Assembly: GCF_003205575.1 (NCBI RefSeq)
Contig: NZ_PYBW01000058.1
Coordinates: 1-64,000 of the forward strand
Length of the DNA: 64,000 nt
Origin: Streptomyces tateyamensis
GTDB taxonomy: Bacteria > Actinomycetota > Actinomycetes > Streptomycetales > Streptomycetaceae
Reading direction: 5' to 3'
Of the stretch, positions 52,701 to 61,764 are shown piece by piece. The translations under genes and the position numbers were made by a program. The number at the start of each line of letters is the position of its first letter. The stretch's first letter is position 1. The notes beneath the pieces are model-generated. The model was not told the DNA's origin and made no database searches. It saw only the letters and a program-made list of their open reading frames with translations.

Positions 52701-53285
52701 ATGGCCACCGTCCTCGCCCTCACCGGCTCGCCCTCCGCTGGCTCCCGCACCGCCCGCCTGGTGCACCACGTCGGCGCCCGGCTCGCCGACCACGGGCACC
52801 GGGTGGTGACCCTGCACGCCCGCGAGCTGCCGGCCGAGGCGCTGCTCGCCGCCGACACCGGAAACCCCGCGATAGCCCGGGCCGTCGAGCTGGTGGCCGC
52901 CGCGGACGGCCTGGTGATCGGCACCCCGGTCTACAAGGCCGCCTACTCAGGCCTGTTGAAGACCTTGCTGGACCTGCTGCCGCAGCACGCGCTGCGCGGC
53001 AAGACGGTGCTCCCGCTGGCCACCGGCGGCTCCGCCGCGCACATGCTCGCGGTCGACTACGCGCTGCGCCCGGTGCTCGCCTCGATGGGCGCCCCGCACA
53101 TCACCCACGGCTGGTTCGTGCTGGACCGTCACATCGGCACCGGCCCGGACGGGGCGACGGTGCTGGAGCCGGAGACCGAGGTGCTGCTCGCCCCGGTGGT
53201 GGACGCCTTCGCGGCAGCGCTGTCGGGCCGCGCCGAACCCGCGCTGTCGGGGCGGCCCGAACCGGCGCTGGCGGCGGGCCGCTGA
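52701..53285 (+). CDS. NADPH-dependent FMN reductase (SsuE-like)
   Basis: 194 residues from ATG 52701 with a GAGGTGAA ribosome site. Flavodoxin-like fold: LTGSPSAGSRTARL (FMN phosphate loop), IGTPVYKAAYSGLLKTLLDLLP (the YxxxYSGxLK signature of SsuE/MsuE) and LATGGSAAHML. It supplies reduced FMN to two-component desulfonation monooxygenases. The sulfur-type leader peptide in front fits that. A monooxygenase gene is not adjacent; the C-terminus has an Ala/Pro tail. Confidence 0.87.
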   Translation: MATVLALTGSPSAGSRTARLVHHVGARLADHGHRVVTLHARELPAEALLAADTGNPAIARAVELVAAADGLVIGTPVYKAAYSGLLKTLLDLLPQHALRGKTVLPLATGGSAAHMLAVDYALRPVLASMGAPHITHGWFVLDRHIGTGPDGATVLEPETEVLLAPVVDAFAAALSGRAEPALSGRPEPALAAGR

Positions 53286-53496
53286 CCGGTCGTCGGCGGT
53301 GCTCGCAAGGGCGCCCCTGACAGCGGGCGCGCGTCCCCTAGGGGAGGCCGTCCGCGTCCCGTACGACTCCCGTCGCCCAGGGTCCTCCCGGCGGATGACG
53401 AGTTGTACGCCGTAAGGCTCTACTTTGGTGACATCGGCTCGGCCACCCTCTCTTCCGGGGCCGGGCTCGGGGGATCACTTCACCAAGGAGCACACC

Positions 53497-54285
53497 GTGA
53501 CGACGGCATCCGCAGCCGTGCAGACATCCGAGAACCCTGGCGGCCCGTCCGCCAACGCCGCCGCGGCGCGGCAGGTGACCAAGGCGTACGGCCAGGGCGA
53601 GACCCGCGTCACGGCGCTCGATGCGGTCGACGTGGACATCCAGCGCGGCCGGTTCACCGCGATCATGGGCCCCTCCGGCTCCGGCAAGTCCACCCTGATG
53701 CACTGCCTGGCCGGCCTGGACAGTGTGACGGACGGTCGGATCTGGATCGGCGACACCGAGATCACCGGGCTGCGGGACAAGCAGCTGACCCAGCTGCGCC
53801 GGGACAAGATCGGCTTCATCTTCCAGGCCTTCAACCTGCTCCCGACGCTGAACGCGCTGGAGAACATCACGCTGCCGATGGACATAGCCGGCCGCAAGCC
53901 CGACCAGGCCTGGCTGGACCAGGTGGTGGACACGGTGGGCCTGGCCGACCGGCTCAAGCACCGCCCGACCCAGCTGTCCGGTGGTCAGCAGCAGCGCGTC
54001 GCGGTGGCCCGGGCGCTGGCCGCCCGCCCCGAGATCATCTTCGGCGACGAGCCGACCGGCAACCTCGACTCCCGCTCCGGCGCCGAGGTGCTCACCTTCC
54101 TGCGCCGCTCGGTGGACGAGCTCGCCCAGACCATCGTCATGGTGACGCACGACCCGGTGGCCGCGGGCTACGCGGACCGGGTGCTGTTCCTGGCCGACGG
54201 CTCGATCGTGGACGAGATGAACTCTCCGACCGCGGACTCCGTCCTCGAGCGCATGCGCCGTTTCGACGGCAAGCGCACCAGCTGA
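53497..54285 (+). CDS. ABC transporter ATP-binding protein (MacB/LolD type)
   Basis: 262 residues from GTG 53497 with an AAGGAG site. Walker A GPSGSGKST, Q-loop FQAFNLLPTL, signature LSGGQQQR, Walker B IIFGDEPTGNLDS and H-loop VTHD are all intact. It pairs with the FtsX-like permease encoded 16 bases downstream. This class powers mechanical export or lipoprotein release at the membrane rather than import. The substrate is unknown. Confidence 0.93.
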   Translation: MTTASAAVQTSENPGGPSANAAAARQVTKAYGQGETRVTALDAVDVDIQRGRFTAIMGPSGSGKSTLMHCLAGLDSVTDGRIWIGDTEITGLRDKQLTQLRRDKIGFIFQAFNLLPTLNALENITLPMDIAGRKPDQAWLDQVVDTVGLADRLKHRPTQLSGGQQQRVAVARALAARPEIIFGDEPTGNLDSRSGAEVLTFLRRSVDELAQTIVMVTHDPVAAGYADRVLFLADGSIVDEMNSPTADSVLERMRRFDGKRTS

Positions 54286-54301
54286 GGCGGGGTCAGGACT
54301 C

Positions 54302-56881
54302 ATGCTGCTCAAGACTTCACTACGGAGCTTCGTCGCCCACAAGGGCCGGATGGTGCTCTCCCTGATCGCGATCGTGCTGTCGGTGGCCTTCGTCTCCGGC
54401 ACCCTGGTCTTCTCCAACACCGCGACCAGCACCTTCGACAAGCTGTTCGCCTCCACCGCCTCGGACATCCAGATCAGCCAGGCGCCCGCCAAGAAGGACG
54501 CCGGGGCGGGGCAGGGCGGCCCGAGCGCCAAGACGCTGACGGTGCCGGCCTCGGCGGTCCAGCAGATCGCCGCCCAGCCCGGCGTGAAGAGCGCCCAGGG
54601 TGACATCTCGGTGGTCGACGCCACCCTGGTCAACCCGAAGACCAAGAAGCAGGCGGGCCCGGTTAGCGGTGCTCCGACCATCGTCGGCTCCTGGACCCCT
54701 GGTCCGCGCAGCCCGATGAAGATCACCTCCGGCGCGGCACCGGCCGGCGCCCAGCAGGCGATGCTCGACGCGGACACCGCCAAGAAGGCCAAGCTCGGCC
54801 TCGGCGACCCGATCGAGGTGATCGACGCGCTGGGCACCTACACCTACACCGTCTCCGGAATCGCCACCTTCACCGGCACCAACCCCGGTGCGGCGCTGGT
54901 CTTCCTGGACGTCCCGACCGCCCAGCACGACCTGCTCGGCCAGAGCGACGTCTACACCTCGATCGCCGCGTTCGGCGACGGCAGCGTCTCCAACGACCAG
55001 CTCAAGAGCGAGGCGCTCGGCGCCCTCGGCAGCGGCTACCAGGTCAAGACCGCGGCCGAGCAGCAGGCCGACGGCAGCAAGGGGATCGGGTCCGTCCTCG
55101 ACTTCATGAAGTACGTGATGCTCGGCTTCGCCGGCGTCTCGCTGCTGGTCGGCGGCTTCCTGATCATCAACACCTTCTCCATGCTGGTGGCCCAGCGGAC
55201 CAGGGAGATCGGCCTGCTGCGGGCCCTCGGCGGCAGCCGCGGGCAGGTCAACGGCTCGGTGCTGATCGAGGCGCTGGTGCTCGCCGTGGTCGGCTCCACG
55301 ATCGGCATGCTGGCCGGGCTGGGCCTGGCCCAGTTGCTGATCGGGTTGATGAAGCTGGTCGGGATGAACATCAGCTCCTCGCTGGAGTTCACCGCCACGG
55401 TGCCGATCGCCTCCTACACGGTGGGCATCGTGATCACCGTGGTCTCCGCGATCATCCCGGCCTTCCGGGCCTCCAGGGTCGCCCCGATGGCCGCGCTGCG
55501 CGACCACGGCACTCCGAGCGAGGGCGCCTCCAACAAGGTCCGGGTGATCATCGGCCTGGTGCTGACGCTCGGCGGGGCCGGGCTGCTGGTGGCCGGCGGC
55601 CTCGCGAGCAAGGCCGGCACCGGCGGTTCGCTGCTGGGCCTGGGGGTGCCGTTCACCCTGATCGGCTTCGTGGTGCTCGGCCCGTTGCTGGCCACCGGCC
55701 TGATCCGGCTGCTCGGCGGCTTCCTGCCGAAGCTGTTCGGACCGGCCGGCAAGCTCGCCCAGCGCAACGCGATGCGCAACCCGCGCCGCACCGGCGCCAC
55801 CGCGGCCGCGCTGATGATCGGCCTGGCCCTGGTCACCGGCGCCGCGGTGGTCACCTCCTCGATGGTCAGCTCGACCAACTCGCAGATCGAGAAGCAGGTC
55901 GGCGCGGACTACCTGGCCTTCGCCAATCGGACCGGCATCACCCCGGCCATGGTGGCCGCGGCCCAGAAGGCCTCGGGGATCGACCACATCACCGAGGAGA
56001 AGTACCTGCCGGCCACCTTCACCACGCCGGACGGCAAGACCACCGAGGCCGAGGTCGCGGCGGAGTCCTCGACCTTCGCCGGTGACTTCCACTTCCCGGT
56101 CAGCTCGGGTTCGCCGCAGGACGCGATCACCGGTGGCGGCATCTCGGTCGACGAGACCTTCGCCAAGGACCACGGCCTCAAGCTCGGGGACAAGCTGGCG
56201 ATCGACTACGGCAAGGGCCGCACCCAGTCCCTGCCGGTCGCGGTGATCACCAGCAAGGGCAGCCAGATCTTCGACGGGCACTTCTACACCGGTCTCGAGA
56301 CCGTCACCCAGGTGGTCCCGGCCGACCAGCAGCCGGTCGACCGCGCCTTCTACGGGATGGCTGCTGCCGGGGCCGACAAGGGCAAGACCTACCAGGCCCT
56401 GCAGGACGCGCTGATCGACTACCCGCAGGTGACGGTGAAGGACCAGGAGGGACTCAAGCAGCTCTTCCAGGCGAACGTGAACGTCCTGCTGTACCTGGTC
56501 TACGGCCTGCTCGGGCTGGCGATCCTGGTCGCGGTGCTCGGTGTGATCAACACGCTGGCGCTCTCGGTGGTCGAGCGGACCCGGGAGATCGGCCTGATGC
56601 GGGCGATCGGCATCTCCCGTCGGCAGCTGCGGCGGATGATCCGGCTGGAGTCGGTGGTGATCGCGGTCTTCGGTGCCGTGCTCGGCACCGGGTTGGGCCT
56701 GGCCTGGGGCGTCACCGCCCAGCAGGTGCTGCGCAACAGCGGCCTGGACACGCTGACCATTCCGGTCGTCACCATCATCGGGGTGCTGCTCGCCTCGGCG
56801 GTGATCGGTCTGCTGGCCGCGGTGGTGCCGGCTTTCCGGGCCTCCCGGATGAACGTGCTGGACGCCATCGCCACCGGCTGA
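54302..56881 (+). CDS. FtsX-like ABC transporter permease
   Basis: 859 residues, the large fused form with two FtsX/MacB permease units. An N-terminal helix (about 18-38) is followed by an extracellular domain to about 265, three helices (about 270-390), a linker with further helices (430-480), a second extracellular domain (about 540-720) and C-terminal helices with VVERTREIGLMRAIGISRRQLRRMI. Each permease core carries the REIGLLRALG motif that contacts the ATPase. A signal-transmitting or efflux role is likely. Confidence 0.93.
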   Translation: MLLKTSLRSFVAHKGRMVLSLIAIVLSVAFVSGTLVFSNTATSTFDKLFASTASDIQISQAPAKKDAGAGQGGPSAKTLTVPASAVQQIAAQPGVKSAQGDISVVDATLVNPKTKKQAGPVSGAPTIVGSWTPGPRSPMKITSGAAPAGAQQAMLDADTAKKAKLGLGDPIEVIDALGTYTYTVSGIATFTGTNPGAALVFLDVPTAQHDLLGQSDVYTSIAAFGDGSVSNDQLKSEALGALGSGYQVKTAAEQQADGSKGIGSVLDFMKYVMLGFAGVSLLVGGFLIINTFSMLVAQRTREIGLLRALGGSRGQVNGSVLIEALVLAVVGSTIGMLAGLGLAQLLIGLMKLVGMNISSSLEFTATVPIASYTVGIVITVVSAIIPAFRASRVAPMAALRDHGTPSEGASNKVRVIIGLVLTLGGAGLLVAGGLASKAGTGGSLLGLGVPFTLIGFVVLGPLLATGLIRLLGGFLPKLFGPAGKLAQRNAMRNPRRTGATAAALMIGLALVTGAAVVTSSMVSSTNSQIEKQVGADYLAFANRTGITPAMVAAAQKASGIDHITEEKYLPATFTTPDGKTTEAEVAAESSTFAGDFHFPVSSGSPQDAITGGGISVDETFAKDHGLKLGDKLAIDYGKGRTQSLPVAVITSKGSQIFDGHFYTGLETVTQVVPADQQPVDRAFYGMAAAGADKGKTYQALQDALIDYPQVTVKDQEGLKQLFQANVNVLLYLVYGLLGLAILVAVLGVINTLALSVVERTREIGLMRAIGISRRQLRRMIRLESVVIAVFGAVLGTGLGLAWGVTAQQVLRNSGLDTLTIPVVTIIGVLLASAVIGLLAAVVPAFRASRMNVLDAIATG

Positions 56882-56903
56882 CGGTCACTCAGGCAGTACG
56901 AGG

Positions 56904-56937
56904 ACCGGGCGTTCCTGCAAGGGCAGGAGCGCCCGGT
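56904..56937 (+). terminator. Hairpin after the ABC permease gene
   Basis: 15-bp stem with one G-T pair (56904-56918 with 56923-56937) and 4-base loop, 23 bases past the stop. Confidence 0.8.
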
Positions 56938-56972
56938 TCGGTGTTTCCCGGGGTCCGGTACGGTTGGCCCCG

Positions 56973-58013
56973 ATGAACACCATGGCTGCTGAGGAGCTGC
57001 CGGCGGTCTCCGTGATCATGCCGGTGCTCAACGAGGAACGACACCTCCGCTCCGCCGTGCGGCGGATCCTGGAGCAGGAGTACGCCGGTGCCATGGAGGT
57101 GGTGCTCGCGCTGGGTCCGTCCACCGACCGGACCGACGCGATCGCCGCCGAACTGGCGGCCGAGGACCCGCGGGTGCGCACCGTGCCCAACCCCACCGGG
57201 CGCACCCCCGCCGGGCTGAACGCGGCGATCCGCGCCTCCAGTCACCCGATAGTGGTGCGGGTGGACGGGCACGGGCTGCTCACGCCCGGGTACGTCGCCA
57301 CCGCGGTGCGGTTGCTGCGCGAGATGGACGCGGCCAACGTCGGCGGGATCATGCACGCCGAGGGCGAGACCGAGTGGGAGCACGCGGTGGCCGCCGCGAT
57401 GACCGCCAAGATCGGGGTCGGCAACGCCGCCTTCCACACCGGCGGCCTGGCCGGCGAGGCCGAGACGGTCTACCTCGGGGTGTTCCGCCGCGAGGTGCTG
57501 GAGAAGCTCGGCGGCTACAACGAGGAGTTCATCCGGGCCCAGGACTGGGAGCTCAACTACCGGATCCGCCAGGACGGCGGCCTGATCTGGTTCACCCCGC
57601 AGCTCAAGGTCACCTACCGGCCGCGCCCCAGCGTGCGGGCGCTGGCCAAGCAGTACAAGGACTACGGCCGCTGGCGCCGGGTGGTCACCCGCTACCACCG
57701 CGGCTCGGTCAACCTGCGCTACCTGGCCCCGCCGACCGCGCTGCTCGCGGTGCTGCTCGGCCTGGTGCTGGGTGCCGCGGTGCACCCGGCCTTCCTGGTG
57801 CTGCCCGGCGGCTACGCGGCCGGGATCCTGGCCGGCTCGGTGCCGGCCGGGCGCGGGCTGTCCGCCAAGGCCCGGCTGCTGCTGCCGGTGGCACTGGCCA
57901 CCATGCACTTCAGCTGGGGCTTCGGCTTCCTCACCTCGCCGCGCAAGCTGGCCGACAAGGTGATCGCCTCCACCCTCCCGGGCGCGGCCCGCGGTCTGGA
58001 GCGCACCGCCTGA
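56973..58013 (+). CDS. Glycosyltransferase family 2 (ExoA-like)
   Basis: 346 residues from ATG 56973. The GT-A fold begins VSVIMPVLNEERHL; VRVDGHGLLTPGY carries the metal-binding Asp, and AQDWELNYRIRQDGG has the ED-like base and substrate site. Two or three C-terminal membrane helices (about 250-310) anchor it. The overall order resembles ExoA-type transferases in exopolysaccharide assembly. A TACGGT element about 10 bases before the ATG implies a very short leader. The acyltransferase gene follows 18 bases later. Confidence 0.88.
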   Translation: MNTMAAEELPAVSVIMPVLNEERHLRSAVRRILEQEYAGAMEVVLALGPSTDRTDAIAAELAAEDPRVRTVPNPTGRTPAGLNAAIRASSHPIVVRVDGHGLLTPGYVATAVRLLREMDAANVGGIMHAEGETEWEHAVAAAMTAKIGVGNAAFHTGGLAGEAETVYLGVFRREVLEKLGGYNEEFIRAQDWELNYRIRQDGGLIWFTPQLKVTYRPRPSVRALAKQYKDYGRWRRVVTRYHRGSVNLRYLAPPTALLAVLLGLVLGAAVHPAFLVLPGGYAAGILAGSVPAGRGLSAKARLLLPVALATMHFSWGFGFLTSPRKLADKVIASTLPGAARGLERTA

Positions 58014-58031
58014 GGCGCTACCTTCAGTGGC

Positions 58032-58631
58032 GTGAGCGAAGCAGTACGTGTCGAACCCAGCGCGGACGTCGATCCGCGCGCCCGCCTCGGCGCCGGCACC
58101 ACCGTCTGGCACCTCGCCCAGATCCGCGAGGAGGCGGTGGTCGGCGCCGAGTGCGTGATCGGGCGCGGCGCCTACCTGGGCCCGGGGGTGCGACTCGGCG
58201 ACCGGGTGAAGGTGCAGAACCACGCCCTGGTCTACGAGCCAGCGGTGGTCGAGGACGGGGTCTTCATCGGCCCGGCCGTGGTGCTGACCAATGACCTGTA
58301 CCCGCGCGCGGTCGGGGTGGACGGGCGGCTCAAGCGGGCCGCCGACTGGCGGGCCGACGGCGTGCTGCTGCGCGAGGGCTGCTCGATCGGCGCCCGTGCG
58401 GTGCTGGTGGCCGGGGTGACGGTGGGCCGCTGGGCGCTGGTGGCGGCCGGCGCGGTGGTGCGCCGGGACGTGCCGGACCACGCGCTGGTGGCCGGGGTGC
58501 CGGCCCGCCGGATCGGCTGGGTCGGCCGGGCCGGGCAGCCGCTGGCCGCGCGCGGGCCCGGGCACTGGGAGTGCCCGGCCACCGGGGAGCGGTACGCGGA
58601 GGAGCAGCCCGGCGCCCTGGTGCTGCGCTGA
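58032..58631 (+). CDS. Hexapeptide-repeat acyltransferase (WlbB-like)
   Basis: 199 residues from GTG 58032. Left-handed beta-helix repeats ([LIV]GxxxxI) run from about 20 to 150: VVGAECVIGRGAYLGPGVRLGDRVKVQNHALVYE and CSIGARAVLVAGVTVGRWALVAAGAVV. The VWHLAQIREEA start and the NDLYPRAVG segment are those of UDP-2-acetamido-3-amino-hexuronate N-acetyltransferases such as WlbB. It probably acetylates a nucleotide-linked amino sugar for the same glycopolymer as the neighbouring glycosyltransferase. The C-terminal 30 residues are an extra Cys-containing tail. Confidence 0.87.
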   Translation: MSEAVRVEPSADVDPRARLGAGTTVWHLAQIREEAVVGAECVIGRGAYLGPGVRLGDRVKVQNHALVYEPAVVEDGVFIGPAVVLTNDLYPRAVGVDGRLKRAADWRADGVLLREGCSIGARAVLVAGVTVGRWALVAAGAVVRRDVPDHALVAGVPARRIGWVGRAGQPLAARGPGHWECPATGERYAEEQPGALVLR

Positions 58632-58633
58632 GC

Positions 58634-58659
58634 CGGCCCGGCAGCGGCCTGCCGGGCCG
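58634..58659. terminator. Bidirectional hairpin between acyltransferase and TIGR03089 genes
   Basis: 11-bp perfect stem (58634-58644 with 58649-58659) with a 4-base loop in the 36-base convergent gap. Confidence 0.8.
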
Positions 58660-58667
58660 ACCCGGGG

Positions 58668-59444
58668 TCAGCTCAGGCGCAGCGTGACCTTCTCGGCCTC
58701 GATCCGGGACTTCCACTGCTCCTCGGTCAGCTCCGCGGAGTTGCGGCACAGCACCACCGAGCCGCCGGCCACCAGCGGGGCCAGCAGCCCGGCCTCCAGG
58801 CCCGCCCAGTCGTCGAAGGAGAGGGTGCTGAGCACCCGGGAGCCGCGCTCCAGGCCGAGCCGGGCGGCGCCCTCGCGGGCCAGCTGCACGGTCTGACCGG
58901 CGCTCAGCTTGAGCGGCAGCCCGTCCACCACGGTCTCCAGCGCGGGGGTGTCGGCCACCACCGGCGAGTACGGCGCGAACCGGTCGCCCTGGCCGGGCAC
59001 CTCGGCCGCGTAGTCCAGGAAGCCGTCGGGGCGCTGCGGGAACCGGCCGCCGAGCGGGCGCAGCGCCAGCGCCACCCGTTCGCCGGAACAGGCCTGCGCG
59101 GCCGCCAGCCCGTCCGGCCCGCTGACCACCAGGGAGGCCTCGGCCGGATCGCCGGCCGGGACCGCGGTGACCCCGACCGACCAGCAGGCGAGCAGCCAGA
59201 CCGCGCTCTGCCAGTGGGCCGGCAGCAGAAGTGCCGCCGTGTCCTCCGGGCCCGCGTTCAGCTCGTCCTGGAGCAGGTTGGCGGTCTTGGCGACCCAGTT
59301 GTCGAAGGTCTTGACCGAGAGTTCGACCCGCTCGCCGGTGTCGTCGTCGTAGAACGTGACGAGCGGGCGGGCGGGGTCCTCACCGAGGGCGGCTCGCAGC
59401 AGCTCGGCGGGGGTACGGGCGTCGGCAGCGAAAGGCGCAGTCAT
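58668..59444 (-). CDS. TIGR03089 family protein (truncated AMP-binding-like domain)
   Basis: 258 residues that look like the N-terminal half of an acyl-adenylate synthetase: LLRAALGEDPARPLVTFYDDDTGERVELSVKTFDNWVAKTANLL and LLLPAHWQSAVWLLACWSVGVTAVP. The ATP-binding P-loop and the C-terminal adenylation subdomain are missing. This is the actinobacterial family TIGR03089, of unknown function, found as a stand-alone conserved protein, so it is not a recent truncation. It is convergent with the acyltransferase gene and divergent from the amidase gene. Confidence 0.87.
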   Translation of the reverse strand: MTAPFAADARTPAELLRAALGEDPARPLVTFYDDDTGERVELSVKTFDNWVAKTANLLQDELNAGPEDTAALLLPAHWQSAVWLLACWSVGVTAVPAGDPAEASLVVSGPDGLAAAQACSGERVALALRPLGGRFPQRPDGFLDYAAEVPGQGDRFAPYSPVVADTPALETVVDGLPLKLSAGQTVQLAREGAARLGLERGSRVLSTLSFDDWAGLEAGLLAPLVAGGSVVLCRNSAELTEEQWKSRIEAEKVTLRLS

Positions 59445-59581
59445 GGTGCGGACCAGCCTAAGGCCTGCCGGGTACGCCGGGGGAGGGGGTCGGCCCGGTA
59501 CGACGGGCGCGGCCGACGGCCTGTCAGGTCGTCGCGGGCGGCGGGTGGCGGCCGAGGCATTGTGAGCTGATTATCCGTTTT

Positions 59582-60718
59582 ATGCGGATTCACCAGGTCT
59601 CCTTGTTCGGCGCCGCCTGCGCGCTCGCCCTGTCCCTGACCGCTGCCGGCTCCACCGCCGTGCCCGCCGCATCCGCGCCGGCCCGGACCAGCACGCTGGC
59701 CCTGGTCCCGCTGGCCGGTCCGCGGGCGGCGGGCACGGTGCTGCTCGGCCTGCCGGCCCGAGCCACCACCGGCTACTCACTGCTCGGCGTCAGCTGGGAC
59801 GACCCCGCCGCCGAACTGCCCGGCACGGTCCAGGTGCGCACCCGTTCAGCCGGTCGGTGGAGCGGCTGGCAGCAGTTGGCCGCCGATTCCGAGGACCGTC
59901 CCGACCGCCCCGAGACCTCCGGTGCGCGCGGCGCCACTGCGCCGCGCTGGGTCGGCCCGAGCGACGGGGTGCAGGTGCGGGTGGTCGGTGACGGGCCGCT
60001 GCCGGCCGGCCTGCGGGTCGACCTGGTGGACCCGGGTGACGGCCCGTCGGCCCCCGCGGCCCCGGCGGCGGCCGAGCCCGCCGAGCGTGCGCTGCCGGCG
60101 GCGGCCCACCAGGCACCGCGCCCGGGTATCGTCGTGCGGGCCGGCTGGGGCGCGGACGAGTCGCTGCGCAGGCCGGGGTTCGACTACACCGGTGACGTGC
60201 GCGCGGTCTTCGTCCACCACACCGACACCGGCAACGACTACCGCTGCTCGGACTCCGCCAAGCTGATCCGGTCGATCTACCAGTACCACGTGCGCTCCAA
60301 CGGCTGGCGCGACCTGGGCTACAACTTCCTGGTGGACCGCTGCGGGATCATCTTCGAGGGCCGGGCCGGCGGGGTGGCCCGGTCGGTGCTGGGCGCGCAC
60401 ACGCTGGGCTTCAACACCGGCTCGGCGGGGGTGGCCGCGCTCGGCACCTACGTCTCGGGCCCGGTACCGCAGGCCCAGCTGGACGGCATCGCCAAGATCG
60501 CCGCCTGGAAGCTCGGGCTCACCGGCCAGGACGCCACCGGCCGCACCATGCTCACCTCGGCGAGCAACGGCAGCCGCTACCCGAGCGGTACCGCGCACAC
60601 CTTCGACGCCGTCTCCGGCCACCGGGACGCCTTCGACACCGAGTGCCCGGGCAACGCGCTGTTCGCCGAGCTGCCGGCGATCCGCGAACGGGCCGCGCAC
60701 CTGCAGGGCCGCCGGTAG
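59582..60718 (+). CDS. Secreted N-acetylmuramoyl-L-alanine amidase (PGRP type)
   Basis: 378 residues. A Sec signal peptide (about 1-32, cleaved near AASA) precedes a beta-rich N-terminal region to about 150 and an Ala/Pro linker, then a PGRP/amidase_2 domain: VFVHHTDTGNDY (first zinc His), YNFLVDRCGIIFEGR, GAHTLGFNTGS and the zinc motif SGHRDAFDTECPGN. It cleaves the MurNAc-L-Ala bond in peptidoglycan outside the cell. The Cys in the last zinc site is typical of Streptomyces members. Confidence 0.92.
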   Translation: MRIHQVSLFGAACALALSLTAAGSTAVPAASAPARTSTLALVPLAGPRAAGTVLLGLPARATTGYSLLGVSWDDPAAELPGTVQVRTRSAGRWSGWQQLAADSEDRPDRPETSGARGATAPRWVGPSDGVQVRVVGDGPLPAGLRVDLVDPGDGPSAPAAPAAAEPAERALPAAAHQAPRPGIVVRAGWGADESLRRPGFDYTGDVRAVFVHHTDTGNDYRCSDSAKLIRSIYQYHVRSNGWRDLGYNFLVDRCGIIFEGRAGGVARSVLGAHTLGFNTGSAGVAALGTYVSGPVPQAQLDGIAKIAAWKLGLTGQDATGRTMLTSASNGSRYPSGTAHTFDAVSGHRDAFDTECPGNALFAELPAIRERAAHLQGRR

Positions 60719-60754
60719 CGGCCGGTTGTCGGTGGCCCGGGCCAGACTGGTCGG

Positions 60755-61675
60755 GTGACCGCCCAAGCCCAGGAGCGGGTCTGGCGCCCCGGCTACCCGC
60801 TCGACCTGACCCGCACCCTGTTCCCGCTGCGCCGCGGCCCCGCCGACCCGGCCCTGCGCCGCACCCCGGACGGGGCGCTGTGGCGGGCCGCGCGCACCCC
60901 GGGCGGCCCGGTGGCGCTGCGGCTGCGCGCGGTCGGCGGCCAGGTGCTGGCGCAGGCCTGGGGGCCGGGCGCCGAGTGGCAGCTGGACCAGCTGCCCGAG
61001 CTGCTCGGCGCGGCCGACGACCCGTCAGGCCTGCTGCTGCCGCCCGGCCCGCTGCGCGAGGCCCAGCGGGCCAACCCAGGGCTGCGGCTGTGCCGTACCG
61101 GGCTGGTGCTGGACTCGCTGGTACCCGCCATCCTGGAGCAGAAGGTCACCACCGACGAGGCCTACCGCGCCTGGCGCACGCTGCTGCACGCGTTCGGCAC
61201 CCCCGCCCCGGGGCCGGCCGCCGAGCTGCGGATGCGGGTGGCGCCCTCGGCCCGGGAGTGGGCGCTGATCCCCTCCTGGGAGTGGCACAAGGCCGGCGTC
61301 GACCCCAAGCGCTCGGCCACCGTGCTGCGCGCGGTCCGGCTGGCGCCGCGGCTGGAGCAGGCCGCGGGGATGGACCACCTGGCGGCCTACGCCCGGCTCA
61401 CCGCCGTCCCCGGGATCGGCGAGTGGACCGCCGCGGAGACCATGCAGCGCAGCAACGGGGACGCGGACGCGGTCTCGGTCGGCGACTACCACCTGCCCAA
61501 CATCGTCGGCTGGGCGCTGGCCGGCCGCCCCCGCTCCTCCGACGCAGACCTGCTCACCCTGCTCGCCCCCTACACCCCGCACCGCCACCGCACCTGCCGC
61601 GTGATCGGCCTCACCGGCCTGCGTCCGCCCAAGTACGGCCCCAGGCTGACCCCGAACGACCACCGCGGGCGGTGA
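60755..61675 (+). CDS. DNA-3-methyladenine glycosylase family protein (AlkA-like)
   Basis: 306 residues from GTG 60755. The HhH-GPD fold is present: LVPAILEQKVTTDEAYRAWR, the hairpin LTAVPGIGEWTAAETMQRS and the catalytic Asp in VSVGDYHLPN. The family removes alkylated bases from DNA. There is no iron-sulfur Cys cluster and no Ada-type N-terminal domain. The gene is on its own, 36 bases after the amidase gene. Confidence 0.87.
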   Translation: MTAQAQERVWRPGYPLDLTRTLFPLRRGPADPALRRTPDGALWRAARTPGGPVALRLRAVGGQVLAQAWGPGAEWQLDQLPELLGAADDPSGLLLPPGPLREAQRANPGLRLCRTGLVLDSLVPAILEQKVTTDEAYRAWRTLLHAFGTPAPGPAAELRMRVAPSAREWALIPSWEWHKAGVDPKRSATVLRAVRLAPRLEQAAGMDHLAAYARLTAVPGIGEWTAAETMQRSNGDADAVSVGDYHLPNIVGWALAGRPRSSDADLLTLLAPYTPHRHRTCRVIGLTGLRPPKYGPRLTPNDHRGR

Positions 61676-61764
61676 GACGCTGCCCTGTGTACACCGTGCT
61701 GTGTGTGCTGCGGGCAGGACCGACTCACTGAGCCGCGAGGTCTACCGCAAGCTCTGATCCTGCG

